Assembly (NCBI RefSeq): GCF_019898765.1
Contig: NZ_JAIOKB010000001.1
Location: 1,178,001-1,242,000, forward strand
Direction of reading: 5' to 3'
Source: Sphingomonas yunnanensis
GTDB lineage: Bacteria; Pseudomonadota; Alphaproteobacteria; Sphingomonadales; Sphingomonadaceae
DNA length: 64,000 bases
Part shown: piece by piece, positions 9,407 through 18,876 of the stretch
Layout: the number at the start of each line of letters is the position of its first letter
Numbering within the stretch: position 1 is the first letter of the stretch
Made by a program: the position numbers and the translations under genes
The notes under the pieces: generated by a model
Told to the model about the DNA's origin: nothing
Seen by the model: the letters and a program-made list of their open reading frames with translations, nothing else
The model's database searches: none

Positions 9407-9524
9407 AAGTGGTGGACGTCGCGCTTCTCACGAGCCTGGCGCCTCGCCCCGCGTGCCGACACGCGGACGGACGAGCCCGGAGCCTCGTCATGACTGCCCC
9501 TTGCGGGGGCCAGAACGCCTGTCC

Positions 9525-10034
9525 TCACCCCTCTCGCGTCGGCCACACCTCTGCCGCGGTGACCACCGGGATCTTCGAACCCAGCGCGGCGAGCGCGACC
9601 TGATGCACGAAATCGGTGGGTGCGGTGCACAGGTCGCCGATGACGCGGCGGTCGAGCACCGTCGCTTCGGGCGCGAGCGCGGTATAGGTCACGCAATTCT
9701 GCGTCATCATGCCGCAGAGGAACAGCTCGCCGGTGTCGAGCAGATGCGCGCCGAGGTCGGTCTCCTGAAAGGCGTCGGGATAGCTCTTGGTGATCACTGC
9801 GGCGCCCTCCGCCACCGCCATGATCGCGGGGCGGATCACGCTGCCGGGTTCGTCCTCGGCGAACGGACCACCCGCGGCGACGTGGCGCACCAGCACGATT
9901 TGGTCACCCGCCGCCTGCGCCGCGGCGATCGCGGCGACGATCCGCTCCTCCACCGCCTCCGCGCGCCACAGCGGCAGCGCGCCGCGGGCGAAGTAAGCGT
10001 TCTGGACGTCGATCACCAGCAGTGTCCGCCTCAT
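9525..10034 (-). CDS. Cysteine hydrolase, isochorismatase family
   Basis: A 169-residue isochorismatase-fold hydrolase. The catalytic triad is visible as Asp9 in VIDVQNAYF, Lys in ITKSYPDAF, and Cys in FLCGMMTQNCVTYTA. Family members hydrolyse nicotinamide, ureidoacrylate, N-carbamoyl compounds or isochorismate; the sequence does not discriminate. It is transcribed alone, divergent from the thioesterase gene. The length is normal for the family. Confidence 0.88.
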   Translation of the reverse strand: MRRTLLVIDVQNAYFARGALPLWRAEAVEERIVAAIAAAQAAGDQIVLVRHVAAGGPFAEDEPGSVIRPAIMAVAEGAAVITKSYPDAFQETDLGAHLLDTGELFLCGMMTQNCVTYTALAPEATVLDRRVIGDLCTAPTDFVHQVALAALGSKIPVVTAAEVWPTREG

Positions 10035-10161
10035 GTCATCTCCTTGTCGTCGCAGCCTCCTTCATAGCGCGCGTGACGGTGCCGACGTGCCGCGCGGCCG
10101 ACTCTTCTCGCCCCGCGGTGGCGCACGGCATTGATCCGTCGCGATCCGCGACTAGCCTGGG

Positions 10162-10965
10162 ATGATGACCGAGCCCGCCTCCGCCACCCCGCTCGTCCAG
10201 CTGCTCGCCGCGCTCGCTCGCGACGGCAGCGCGGCGCGCTGGCACGGCACGATCCCGCCCGACTGGCAGCAGGGGCGCACCACCTTCGGCGGCCTCTCGG
10301 CGGCGCTGGCGCTGCACGCGGTGCGCCAGTTCGAGCCGGGACTGCCGCCGCTGCGCTCGGCGCAGGTCGCGTTCGTCGGTCCGCTCGCCGGTGGGGTGAC
10401 GGTCTCCGTCACGCTGCTGCGGCGCGGGCGCAACGCCGCGTTCGTCGCCGCCGAGGTGAGCGGCGAGGCCGGGCTCGGCGTGCGCTGCACCTTCGTCTTC
10501 ATGCGCGCGCTGCCCGAGGCGCTGGCGCACGCGCGCGGCGCCGCGCCTGCGGTCGCCCCGCCCGCGCCCGAGAACCGCGTGCTGCGCGGCGGTCACCCCC
10601 AGGTGGCGTTCACGCGCCATTTCGAGTTCGTCGATCCGCCAGGCCAGAGCGATCCGGCGGCGTGGCTGCGCTGGGCACGGCTGCCCGAGCGCGACGGGCT
10701 CCACCGCGAGATCGAACTGCTGACGATCGCCGACTGCCTGCCCCCCGCGGCGCTGCGGCTGCTCGGCGTCGGCGTGCCGGTGAGCTCGATGACCTGGCAG
10801 CTCAACCTGCTCGCCCCCGCCCCGGCGACGCGGGACGGCTGGTGGCTGCTGCGCTCCGCCACCGATCACGCGCGCGATGGCGCCTCGTCGCAGCAGATGG
10901 CGATCTGGGACGCGGACGGCCGCGCAGTCGCCGAGCAGATCCAGTCGGTCGCGATCTTCGGCTGA
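10162..10965 (+). CDS. Acyl-CoA thioesterase, double hot-dog (TesB-like)
   Basis: A 267-residue protein that resembles TesB-like thioesterases. The first hot-dog half has PDWQQGRTTFGGLSAALALHAV, SAQVAFVGPLAGGVTVSVTL and a long helix. The second has the Asp of ELLTIADCLPPA, VSSMTWQLNLL and the closing GRAVAEQIQSVAIF. It would hydrolyse acyl-CoA to free acid and CoA in the cytoplasm. ATG codons at 10162 and 10165 are both possible starts. It is transcribed singly, ahead of the EF-hand gene. Confidence 0.87.
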   Translation: MMTEPASATPLVQLLAALARDGSAARWHGTIPPDWQQGRTTFGGLSAALALHAVRQFEPGLPPLRSAQVAFVGPLAGGVTVSVTLLRRGRNAAFVAAEVSGEAGLGVRCTFVFMRALPEALAHARGAAPAVAPPAPENRVLRGGHPQVAFTRHFEFVDPPGQSDPAAWLRWARLPERDGLHREIELLTIADCLPPAALRLLGVGVPVSSMTWQLNLLAPAPATRDGWWLLRSATDHARDGASSQQMAIWDADGRAVAEQIQSVAIFG

Positions 10966-11078
10966 TACAAATCGCGACAATATTCCGGGGGTCCGACATC
11001 CCGGCGCGACAGGCGCGGCGTAGCACCGCGACACTGACGGGGTCCGAGCCCCGTCGAACGTGTCGAGGGGTATATCCG

Positions 11079-11798
11079 ATGAAGACCTTGCTCTCCGCCG
11101 CGGCGCTCGGCGCCGCCGCGCTCGCCGGCGCCGCGCCGCTCCTCGCGCAGGACCTGCCCGCCGCGCGCGCGGACGCGCCGCCGCCACGACCGATGGAGCC
11201 CCGTGACCCGCTCGCCGCCGCCGACGGCGTGGTGACCCGCGAGGAGGCCGCGGCCGAGGCCGACCGCCGCTTCGCCGCGTTGGACCGCGACGGCGACGGC
11301 AAGATCGACCGCGAGGAACGCCGCGCCTTCCGCCCGCCGCACCGGCCCCGCGGCGATATGCCACCGGCACCGGGCATGGACGGCCCGCCCCCGCCGCCGG
11401 GCGCGGTCGGGCCGCCGCCTCCTCCGCCGCCCGGCACGGACGGCCCACCGCCTCCTCCGCCGCGCGGCACGGACGGTCCGCCCCCTCCCCCGCCGCCAAG
11501 TGCCGAGCGGGACGGCGACCGGCGCGGCTGGGGCGACCGCGGCGGCCGCCAACATCGCCGCGCGCCGCGCGAGATGACGCGCGAGCAGTTCCGCGAGCGC
11601 GCGCTGCGGATGTTCGATCGCGCCGACACCAATCATGACGGCCGCGTCGATCAGCAGGAGCGCGAGGCGATGCGGCTGATGATGCGCGCGCGCCGCATCG
11701 GCCCCGACGGCGACCTGCGCGGCCCCGGCCCGCGCCGCGGCGAGCGTGAGGGCGAGCGCGGTGATCTACGCGACGGCGCCGCGCCCGAGCGCGACTGA
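11079..11798 (+). CDS. Periplasmic EF-hand protein with polyproline repeats
   Basis: A 239-residue exported protein. A signal peptide is evident (MKTLLSAAALGAAALAGAAP, cleavage near LLAQ). One EF-hand calcium loop is DRDGDGKIDREE (about residue 70) and a second is DTNHDGRVDQQE (about residue 190). Between them, about residues 95-145 hold tandem Pro-rich units of the form GTDGPPPPPP. It lies 30 bp ahead of an OmpR-type response regulator and its kinase, so it may be co-expressed with them or help sense divalent cations for that system. The functional link is inferred from position only. Confidence 0.85.
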   Translation: MKTLLSAAALGAAALAGAAPLLAQDLPAARADAPPPRPMEPRDPLAAADGVVTREEAAAEADRRFAALDRDGDGKIDREERRAFRPPHRPRGDMPPAPGMDGPPPPPGAVGPPPPPPPGTDGPPPPPPRGTDGPPPPPPPSAERDGDRRGWGDRGGRQHRRAPREMTREQFRERALRMFDRADTNHDGRVDQQEREAMRLMMRARRIGPDGDLRGPGPRRGEREGERGDLRDGAAPERD

Positions 11799-11828
11799 CA
11801 CCCGGCCCTTCCCTTCGAGGCATCAGCT

Positions 11829-12566
11829 ATGGCAGGCCCCGACGACATGGCCGACACTCCGCATCTGCTGCTGGTCGACGACGAGCGCTCGATCCGCGAG
11901 CCGCTCGCCGTCTATCTGACCAAGCAGGGCTTCCGCGTCACCCAGGCGGGCGACGCGGAGAGCGCGCGGACGCGCATGGCCGCCTATGCGATCGACCTGG
12001 TCGTGCTCGACATCATGATGCCGGGCGAGGACGGCCTGTCGCTGTGCCGCCACATCCGCGCCACCGGCGAGACGCCCGTGATCCTGCTTACCGCCAAGAG
12101 CGAGGAGACCGATCGCATCGTCGGGCTGGAGATGGGCGCGGACGATTATGTCGTGAAGCCCTTCTCGCCGCGCGAGCTGGCGGCGCGGATCAAGGTCGTC
12201 CTGCGCCGCACCGCGGGCGGCGCGGTGCGCCAGCACGCGCCCGAGAGCGGCGCCTATGCCTTCGCGGGCTGGCTGCTCAAGACCGGCGAGCGCGCGCTGG
12301 TCGACCGCGAGGGCGTGTCGGTGCCGCTGTCGACCGGCGAGTACAATTTGCTGCTCGCGCTGGTGCAGCGCCCGCGCCAAGTGCTGACGCGCGACCAGCT
12401 GCTCGACCTCACCCAGGGGCGCGAGGCGGCGGCGTTCGACCGCGCGATCGACAATCAGGTGAGCCGGCTGCGGCGCAAGATCGAGGCCGATCCCAAGGCG
12501 CCCGAGATCATCAAGACGGTCTGGGGCGGCGGCTACGCGCTCTCCACCGACGTGACGCGGCTGTGA
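11829..12566 (+). CDS. OmpR-family response regulator
   Basis: A 245-residue two-domain regulator. The receiver shows the acidic pair in LLVDDERSIREP, the phospho-acceptor Asp in VVLDIMMPGEDG, Thr in ILLTAKSEE and the conserved Lys in DDYVVKPFSPRE. The C-terminal winged helix (VPLSTGEYNLLLALVQRPRQ ... DNQVSRLRRKIEADPKAP ... WGGGYAL) is OmpR/PhoB type. The start at 11829 is used, but MADTPHLLLV at 11847 is also possible. It is followed after 7 bp by its histidine kinase. The signal is unknown; the EF-hand gene upstream hints at an envelope or divalent-ion stimulus. Confidence 0.95.
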   Translation: MAGPDDMADTPHLLLVDDERSIREPLAVYLTKQGFRVTQAGDAESARTRMAAYAIDLVVLDIMMPGEDGLSLCRHIRATGETPVILLTAKSEETDRIVGLEMGADDYVVKPFSPRELAARIKVVLRRTAGGAVRQHAPESGAYAFAGWLLKTGERALVDREGVSVPLSTGEYNLLLALVQRPRQVLTRDQLLDLTQGREAAAFDRAIDNQVSRLRRKIEADPKAPEIIKTVWGGGYALSTDVTRL

Positions 12567-12573
12567 GCGCCGC

Positions 12574-13932
12574 GTGACCTGGCGCCGCCTGCCCTGGCCG
12601 CGCAGCCTCGCCGGGCAGATGGCGCTGCTGGTCGCGCTCGCTTTGTTCGTGGCGCAGGCGATCAACCTCGCACTGCTGCTGCGCGAGCGGAGCAGCTTCC
12701 GCGTCGCGCAAGCCTCGCGCCCCGCCGCCTTCCGCCTCGCCGACGCGCTCGACCAAGAGGCGAGCGGGCGCCGCATCACGCCCGACCGCGGCCGCGTCCG
12801 CGTTGCCGCGCGCAGCCCGATCACCGCGTCGATGGCGCCGCAGCCCGAGATGGCGCGCGAGGTGCGCGCGCAGCTCGACGAGTTCGGCGTGCGGATGCGC
12901 CGCGTGGAGGTGGCGATCGCGCCGCCGGGTACCTATCAGGTACCGCTCAGCCGCTTCGAGCGCCGCATGGCCGCGCGCCACGGCCCCGAGCCGCCGCCCG
13001 AGACGATCGTGGTCGCCGCGCAGCAGCCCGGCGGGCGCTGGCTGGTGCTGGCGGGCGGGCTGCCGCGCGGCGACACGCGGCTGTTCTGGCGGCTGCTCGC
13101 GCAGACGCTGATCCTCTACGGCATGGTGCTGCTGCCGGTACTGTGGGTCGCGCGCCGTATCTCGCGCCCGCTGCGCGAGCTCGCCGCCGCAGCGCGCGCC
13201 TATTCACCGCGCACCCCGCCGCGCGCGCTCGACGAGGAGGGCCCGCCCGACGTCGCCGCGGTGATCGCCGCGTTCAACGCGCTGAGCCTGCGCGTCACCG
13301 CGATGCTCGACGAGAAGGACCGCATGCTCGGCGCGATCGGCCACGATTTGCGCACGCCGCTCGCCGCGCTGCGCGTGCGGATCGAGTCGGTCGAGGACGA
13401 GCAGGACCGCGCGCGCATGGCCGACACGATCGCCGAGATGAACCGCACGCTGGAGGACATCCTGTCGCTGGCACGGCTCGGCCGCCCGAGCGAGCCCGTG
13501 ACCGAGGTCGACCTCGCCGCGCTGGTGGACGCGGTGGTGGAGGACTTCCGCGACCTGGGCGACGACGTCGCCTTCGAGGAGGCCGAGCGGCTGCGCATGC
13601 GGCTGCGCCCGTCGCTGATCCGCCGCGCGGTGCGCAACCTGATCGAGAATGCGGTGAAATATGCCGGCGCCGCGGAAGTGTCGCTGCGCGCCGAGCCGGC
13701 GCGCGCGGCGATCGTCGTCGCCGACCGCGGGCCCGGCATCCCGGCGGACCGGCTGGACGACGTGTTCGGCGCCTTCATCCGGCTGGAGACCTCGCGCAAC
13801 CGCGAGACCGGCGGGATCGGCCTGGGGCTGGCCTTGGCCCGCGCGATCGTCGAGGAGGCGGGCGGTGCTATCGTGCTCGCCGCGCGCGACGGCGGCGGCC
13901 TGGTCGCGACGATCACGCTGCCGCGGGAGTGA
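12574..13932 (+). CDS. EnvZ-like sensor histidine kinase
   Basis: A 452-residue membrane kinase with a GTG start. The first membrane helix is MALLVALALFVAQAINLALL, then comes a periplasmic region of ~130 residues, the second helix (LILYGMVLLPVLWVA) and a HAMP linker. The phosphorylated His is in AIGHDLRTPLAALRVRIE. The ATPase domain has N box NLIENAVKYA, G1 DRGPGIP and G2 GIGLGLALARAIVEE. The close spacing to the OmpR-type regulator marks them as cognate partners. The periplasmic domain is Arg-rich without a recognised sensor fold. Confidence 0.94.
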   Translation: MTWRRLPWPRSLAGQMALLVALALFVAQAINLALLLRERSSFRVAQASRPAAFRLADALDQEASGRRITPDRGRVRVAARSPITASMAPQPEMAREVRAQLDEFGVRMRRVEVAIAPPGTYQVPLSRFERRMAARHGPEPPPETIVVAAQQPGGRWLVLAGGLPRGDTRLFWRLLAQTLILYGMVLLPVLWVARRISRPLRELAAAARAYSPRTPPRALDEEGPPDVAAVIAAFNALSLRVTAMLDEKDRMLGAIGHDLRTPLAALRVRIESVEDEQDRARMADTIAEMNRTLEDILSLARLGRPSEPVTEVDLAALVDAVVEDFRDLGDDVAFEEAERLRMRLRPSLIRRAVRNLIENAVKYAGAAEVSLRAEPARAAIVVADRGPGIPADRLDDVFGAFIRLETSRNRETGGIGLGLALARAIVEEAGGAIVLAARDGGGLVATITLPRE

Positions 13933-14179
13933 GTGGGGGAAGCACTGCCGCTGAGCTGGTCGGTCTCGTTCGGCGCGCCTTCGCCGCCCGACTCTTCTTC
14001 TTACCCGTTCGGCTCGGCTAGCGATCGAACTTGTCGAGAGCGCGTATCGAGAGCGCGGCACCTGCGGCCCCTTCTCGACACGCCGTCTCGACGCGAAGGC
14101 GGAAGAAGGAAGCGCCACCGCCCCCTTGCGCTCACCCGACGCAGCGTCGAAAGCGTCCGCCTCACCTGGGGGAGCCTGT

Positions 14180-14734
14180 ATGTCGATCCTGTCGGACCGC
14201 TGGATCCGCGAGCGCGCGCAGGGCGAGGGCATGATCGAGCCCTTCGTCGAAGCACAGCGGCGCGACGGCTGTATCAGTTACGGCCTGTCGAGCTACGGCT
14301 ATGACGCGCGCGTCGCCGACGAGTTCAAGATCTTCACCAACGTCGACAACGCGATCGTCGATCCCAAGGACTTCGCCTCGAACAGCTTCGTCGATCGCAA
14401 GACCGACGTCTGCATCATCCCGCCCAACAGCTTCGCGCTGGCGCGGACGGTGGAATATTTCCGCGTGCCGCGCGACGTGCTGGTGATCTGCCTGGGCAAG
14501 TCGACCTACGCGCGCTGCGGCATCATCGTGAACGTCACCCCGCTGGAGCCGGGCTGGGAGGGGCATGTCACGCTGGAGTTCTCGAACACCACGCCGCTGC
14601 CCGCCAAGATCTACGCCAACGAGGGGGCCTGCCAGTTCCTGTTCCTCGAGGGCAACGAGCCGTGCGAGATCAGCTACGCCGACCGGGCGGGCAAATATAT
14701 GGGCCAGCGCGGGGTGACGCTGCCGCGTTTGTGA
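14180..14734 (+). CDS. dcd: dCTP deaminase
   Basis: A 184-residue dCTP deaminase, which converts dCTP to dUTP and feeds thymidylate synthesis. The family signature is clear: [78 protein letters not shown] across several windows, and the C-terminal [14 protein letters not shown] that closes over the nucleotide. The Glu in TLEFSN is the expected catalytic base. Length is typical. It stands alone, with about 240 bp of gene-free sequence on each side. Confidence 0.96.
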   Translation: MSILSDRWIRERAQGEGMIEPFVEAQRRDGCISYGLSSYGYDARVADEFKIFTNVDNAIVDPKDFASNSFVDRKTDVCIIPPNSFALARTVEYFRVPRDVLVICLGKSTYARCGIIVNVTPLEPGWEGHVTLEFSNTTPLPAKIYANEGACQFLFLEGNEPCEISYADRAGKYMGQRGVTLPRL

Positions 14735-14971
14735 GCGACGCGCGGCGGGGTAGGCTGTCATCGTTTTCGCTGCCGTTCCACCGCCTGCGCTCTCCCCCGG
14801 CGAGAGCCGGGGATTGGGTCACGCTCGTGCGACAGTCAGCCACGCGATGCTGGCGTCGGGAATTGCGCGTGGCGCGGGCGCTCCAGCAGCCATCCCCCAT
14901 CTTCTGCCCCGTGAACGGAACCCCTCCGCCGCGCGCGTCTTAGAAAAGAGTCTCAGCGGGAGAGCCTGAAG

Positions 14972-16624
14972 TTGGACGTCGTCACCCTGTGCCTGTTCCT
15001 GTTGCTGGCGGTGGTCGTCAGCGGCACCGTCTCGCGACTTCTTCCCTCCGCCCTACCCCGTCCCTTGGTCCAGATCGCGCTCGGCGCGCTGATCGGCGCC
15101 TTCGCGGGCATCCGGGTGGAGCTCGATCCCGAGCTGTTCTTCCTGCTGCTGGTGCCGCCGCTGCTGTTCCTCGACGGCTGGCGCATCCCCAAGGACGAGC
15201 TGCTACGCGATCGCGGCGCCGTGCTCGGGCTCGCGCTGGGGCTGGTGTTCCTCACCGTGCTGGGCCTCGGCCTCTTCGTCCACTGGCTGATCCCGGCGAT
15301 GCCGCTCGCGGTCGCCTTCGCGCTCGCCGCGGTGGTGTCGCCGACCGACCCGATCGCGGTCGGCGCGATCGCGCAGAAGGTGACGATCCCCAAGCGCATG
15401 ATGCATATCCTCGAGGGCGAGTCGCTGCTCAACGATGCCTCGGGCCTGGTCTGCCTGCGCTTCGCCATCGCCGCCGCGCTCAGCGGCACCTTCTCGCTCG
15501 GCGAGGCGCTCGGCACCTTCGCCTGGATGGCGCTCGCCGGGGTCGCGATCGGCGCGGGCGTCACCTGGCTCGCGATCGGCGGCAAGGTGCTGGTGGCGCG
15601 CCGGACCGGCGGCGACGACGCCGGCTCGAACATCCTCGTCAGCCTGCTGATCCCGTTCGGCGCCTATCTCGCCGCCGAGCACGTCCATGCCTCGGGCGTC
15701 CTCGCCGCCGCCGCGGCAGGGATCGCGATGACCTTCGTCGGCAGCGGCGTGGCGGTGAGCGCCGCGACGCGGATACGCCGGCGCGCGGTATGGGACATGC
15801 TGCAGTTCACGCTCAACGGCGTGATCTTCGTGTTGCTCGGCGAGCAGCTGCCCGCATTGTTCGCCGGCGCGAGGGCCGCGGTGGCGGGCACAGGACACGA
15901 CAGCGCCTGGTGGCTGCTCGGCTATGTCGCCGCGATCGTGGCGGTGCTCGCCGCGCTGCGCTTCTCCTGGGTGTGGGTGTCGCTCCAGTTCACGCTCTAT
16001 CGCGCCAAGCAGCGCGGCGACGGCGCCAAGGGGAGCCCGCCGCGACGCGTCATCGCGGCCATGTCGGTCGCGGGCGCGCGCGGCGCGATCACGCTGGCGG
16101 GCGCGCTGACGTTGCCGCTGGCGCTGCCGAGCGGCGCCGACTTCCCCGCACGCGATCTCGTCATCCTGCTCGCCTCGGGCGTGATCCTGGCCTCGCTCGC
16201 GATCGCCGCGGGCGGACTGCCGCTACTGCTGCGCGGGCTAACCTTCCCCGCCGAGGAGGGCGCCGCGGGCGAGCGCGACCGCGCGAGGGTCGTCACCGCC
16301 GAGGCGGCGATCGCCGCGATCGAGCGGGTCCAGCACGCCATGGCGCAGGACCGCGGTGACGCCGACCGTTACACCGACGTGGCGGCGCGGCTGATGGCGC
16401 AGTATCGCGAGCGGATCGCGCATCTCGACGAGGACAGCGGCGCGCGCGACGAGCGCTCGCAGGACAATGAGATCGAGCGCGAGCTCCGCCTCGCCGCGGT
16501 GCGCGCCGAGCGCCAGGCGCTGTTCGAGCTGGGCCGCCGCCGTGAGATCGGGCTGACGCTGGCGGAACAGCTCGGCCGCGAGCTCGACCTCGCCGACGCG
16601 CGGCTGACCCGGATGGGGCTGTGA
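14972..16624 (+). CDS. CPA1-family Na+/H+ antiporter
   Basis: A 550-residue antiporter with about 12 membrane helices in the first ~430 residues and a charged cytoplasmic tail. Key motifs are LLVPPLLFLDGWRIP, VVSPTDPIAVGAIA (ion-binding Asp region), ILEGESLLNDASGLV and SVAGARGAITLAGALTLPLAL. These place it among NhaP/YjcE-like CPA1 exchangers that extrude Na+ or K+ for H+. The start is TTG at 14972, preceded by GGGAGAG; no better ATG is available at the N-terminus. The tail is helical and Arg/Glu-rich. It is followed 8 bp later by the UVR-motif gene. Confidence 0.92.
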   Translation: MDVVTLCLFLLLAVVVSGTVSRLLPSALPRPLVQIALGALIGAFAGIRVELDPELFFLLLVPPLLFLDGWRIPKDELLRDRGAVLGLALGLVFLTVLGLGLFVHWLIPAMPLAVAFALAAVVSPTDPIAVGAIAQKVTIPKRMMHILEGESLLNDASGLVCLRFAIAAALSGTFSLGEALGTFAWMALAGVAIGAGVTWLAIGGKVLVARRTGGDDAGSNILVSLLIPFGAYLAAEHVHASGVLAAAAAGIAMTFVGSGVAVSAATRIRRRAVWDMLQFTLNGVIFVLLGEQLPALFAGARAAVAGTGHDSAWWLLGYVAAIVAVLAALRFSWVWVSLQFTLYRAKQRGDGAKGSPPRRVIAAMSVAGARGAITLAGALTLPLALPSGADFPARDLVILLASGVILASLAIAAGGLPLLLRGLTFPAEEGAAGERDRARVVTAEAAIAAIERVQHAMAQDRGDADRYTDVAARLMAQYRERIAHLDEDSGARDERSQDNEIERELRLAAVRAERQALFELGRRREIGLTLAEQLGRELDLADARLTRMGL

Positions 16625-16631
16625 GAGAAAC

Positions 16632-16910
16632 ATGGACGAGACGATCGCCGACCTGCACGCCGCGATGGAGGCGGCCGCCGCCGCGCTCGACTTCGAGGAG
16701 GCGCGTCGGCTGCGCGATCGCATTACCCTGCTGCGCGGTGGCGCGAGCGCGGAAGAGGCTGCGGCCGCCGACCTCGGCGGGATCGAGCGCCAGCGTCCCG
16801 GCGCGATGGGCCTGGGCACGAGCCAGCAGCGAGTCACGCCGCCGCCGGGCTGGACGCCCCCGCCGCGCCCCGACCCGATGACGCGCGGGCGCGGGACGCG
16901 GCGCAGGTGA
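16632..16910 (+). CDS. UvrB/UvrC-motif small protein
   Basis: A 92-residue protein. Residues 4-35 (ETIADLHAAMEAAAAALDFE followed by EARRLRDRI) match the UVR helical hairpin that in UvrB contacts UvrC. The rest is low-complexity and Pro-rich (RVTPPPGWTPPPRPDP). Small stand-alone UVR proteins exist in alphaproteobacteria with unclear function. It starts 7 bp after the antiporter stop and is probably co-transcribed with it. Confidence 0.8.
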   Translation: MDETIADLHAAMEAAAAALDFEEARRLRDRITLLRGGASAEEAAAADLGGIERQRPGAMGLGTSQQRVTPPPGWTPPPRPDPMTRGRGTRRR

Positions 16911-17031
16911 GTGGTCGAAGATGCGACACCATGGTGCGCCGGGAGTGACGCCGACCGCATGTTCCCTTGTTTATCGCCAGACGAAGCGGCGGTGCGACGA
17001 TGGAGGCGTGCGCCCCTTCCCGCAGCCCGCC

Positions 17032-17307
17032 TTACAAACCGATCGTGTCGAGCGCGGCGGCGAGCTCCGCGTCGATCGTCTCGCCCTGCCGCGGCGTCAG
17101 CCGGTTGAGCGCGGTCTGCACGCGGCGCTGCGCCACCTGCAGCGTCTTGTGGCGTACCGCGCGCACCTGGTTGGTCCGCCCCGATCGGCTCTCGCCCAGC
17201 AGCGCGGCCCATTTCTCCTCCTCCGCGGCCAGGATGGCGAGCGCGAGCCGAAGGCCGTCGCGCTGGCCGCGCGCGTGTTCGTCACTCATCCGCCGTCGCT
17301 CCGCCAT
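17032..17307 (-). CDS. Small hypothetical protein, predicted helical
   Basis: A 91-residue protein, or 85 if it starts at the second Met (17289). It is rich in Arg, Glu, Ala and Leu and looks all-helical (RLALAILAAEEEKWAALLGE, VAQRRVQTALNRL). No motif or family is recognised. It is divergent from the TrmH-type methyltransferase with a very short gap, which supports it being a real gene. Confidence 0.6.
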   Translation of the reverse strand: MAERRRMSDEHARGQRDGLRLALAILAAEEEKWAALLGESRSGRTNQVRAVRHKTLQVAQRRVQTALNRLTPRQGETIDAELAAALDTIGL

Positions 17308-17357
17308 GGCGCCGGCTCAGGATGGCACGGCGCGCTCAATGCTCTACGGACATCGCC

Positions 17358-18173
17358 GTGCCCCAGTTGATCCCGATCGTCGACCCCGCCGACCCGCGCG
17401 TCGAGCCCTATCGCGACATCCGCGAGCGCGACCTGGTCGGGCGCCGCGGGCTGTTCGTCGCCGAGGGCGTGGTCGTGCTCGAGAAGCTGGTGGAGAGCGC
17501 GACGCACCGCGTCGCCTCGCTGCTGATCGCCGATAAGCGCGCCGACGCCCTGTCGCCGCTGCTGGCGCGGCTGCCAGCGGACACACCGGTCTATCTCGCC
17601 GCGCCGCGCGTGCTCGACGCGATCGCCGGCTTCCCGCTCCACCGCGGCGTGCTCGCGATCGGGCAGCGCGGCGCCGACCTGTCCGCCGGCGCGTTGCTCG
17701 GTGGCGCGACGCCGCCGCGCGACGTGCTGCTGCTGAGCGCCATCGCCAACCATGACAATATGGGCGGGATCTTCCGCAACGCCGCGGCCTTCGGCGTGGG
17801 CGCGATCCTGCTCGACGCCGACTGCTGCGACCCGCTCTATCGCAAGGCGATCCGGGTCTCCGTGGGCGCCGCGCTGACGGTCCCGTTCGCGCGGCTCGGG
17901 CGCGACGAGGACGCGCTCGCGCTCCTGGCGCACCACGGGTTCGAGGCGGTCGCGCTCAGCCCCGCGGGCGCGATGTCGCTGCCCGCGTGGCGGCCCGCGC
18001 CGCGCAGCGCGGTGCTGCTCGGCGCCGAGGGACCGGGGCTGGCGCCGGCGTTGATGGCGCGCGCGCGCACGCTGCGGATCGCGATGGCGGCAGGCTTCGA
18101 CTCGCTCAACGTCGCGACCACCTCGGGGATCGTGCTCCACCATCTCGCCACGGCGCGCGCCGAGGGGGCGTAG
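17358..18173 (+). CDS. TrmH/SpoU-family RNA 2'-O-methyltransferase
   Basis: A 271-residue SPOUT methyltransferase. An N-terminal substrate-binding domain (GRRGLFVAEGVVVLEKLVES) precedes the knotted catalytic domain. SpoU motif 1 is AIANHDNMGGIFRNAAAFG, motif 2 is AVLLGAEGPGL, and motif 3 is SLNVATTSGIVLHHL. It methylates ribose in rRNA or tRNA using SAM; the exact site cannot be read from sequence. The GTG at 17358 gives the expected N-terminus; an in-frame ATG at 17322 would add 12 residues and bring it within 15 bp of the divergent gene. Confidence 0.9.
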   Translation: MPQLIPIVDPADPRVEPYRDIRERDLVGRRGLFVAEGVVVLEKLVESATHRVASLLIADKRADALSPLLARLPADTPVYLAAPRVLDAIAGFPLHRGVLAIGQRGADLSAGALLGGATPPRDVLLLSAIANHDNMGGIFRNAAAFGVGAILLDADCCDPLYRKAIRVSVGAALTVPFARLGRDEDALALLAHHGFEAVALSPAGAMSLPAWRPAPRSAVLLGAEGPGLAPALMARARTLRIAMAAGFDSLNVATTSGIVLHHLATARAEGA

Positions 18174-18241
18174 CGTTATGGGGCGACCGCGCGCGGCGCG
18201 GCGTTGCCGAGCCGGGTCAGCGAGGCATAAGTCTCGTTCCC

Positions 18242-18577
18242 ATGACTATCCTGTGTAGCCTCGGCCTGCACCGCTGGCAGAGCCATCCGACCCTACGTCC
18301 GGGCACCACCGTCCATCGTTGCGCCTGGTGCGGCACGCGCGCGCTGACCCACGGTGGGCGGCAGCGGCGCCGCAAGCGGGTCTTCTTCGCCGCCGCGCTG
18401 CTCGTCTCGGCGGCGCTGTGGTTCGTCAGCTACAACCTGCTGGTGCACGGCCGCACGCGCGTGCTCCACACCGCCTCGACCTCGGCGCGCAAGGTAGCGA
18501 CCGCGGCCTCGCACGGGCGCAACGCGGTGCATCGCATCGAGGGCGACAGCGGCAGTTACGTCGAGGGTAAGGAGTGA
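18242..18577 (+). CDS. Small single-pass membrane protein with CxxC
   Basis: A 111-residue protein. The N-terminal 40 residues carry CSLGLHRW and HRCAWCGTRALTHGG, a single CxxC that might form half of a zinc knuckle. A membrane helix follows a basic stretch (VFFAAALLVSAALWFVSYNL, about residues 45-64), and the C-terminus is polar. No family is recognised. The balanced composition and conserved-looking Cys/His cluster support a real gene. Confidence 0.65.
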   Translation: MTILCSLGLHRWQSHPTLRPGTTVHRCAWCGTRALTHGGRQRRRKRVFFAAALLVSAALWFVSYNLLVHGRTRVLHTASTSARKVATAASHGRNAVHRIEGDSGSYVEGKE

Positions 18578-18876
18578 TGGGCTCACGCGTCGAATTGCCT
18601 GGACGACTCGTGGTGAAGCGCGCTCGTTCGACTGGCGCGGCGGGCTAGGAAGGTCTCGTGCCCCTCCGCGGCGAAGATCGGCGGCCAAATCATCGATCGG
18701 GCGCTCGTGCCCGACGATCTGAGACGATGCCGCGTAGGGGGACAAATTAGGCGCTCAAATCATCTAAAAGTTTCGCCACCCCGCCGGTAACGTCAGTACA
18801 ACTGGGCGGTCGTCGCGCTCCGCAGCGGCGAGCTATAGCAGGCAGATAGTAACATGGCCGCAGTCTCGAAGCTCCT

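Noticed and set aside
10036..11823. A 595-codon minus-strand frame across the thioesterase and EF-hand genes
   Set aside because: The product is almost entirely Arg, Ala, Gly and Pro, while both plus-strand genes have clear motifs.
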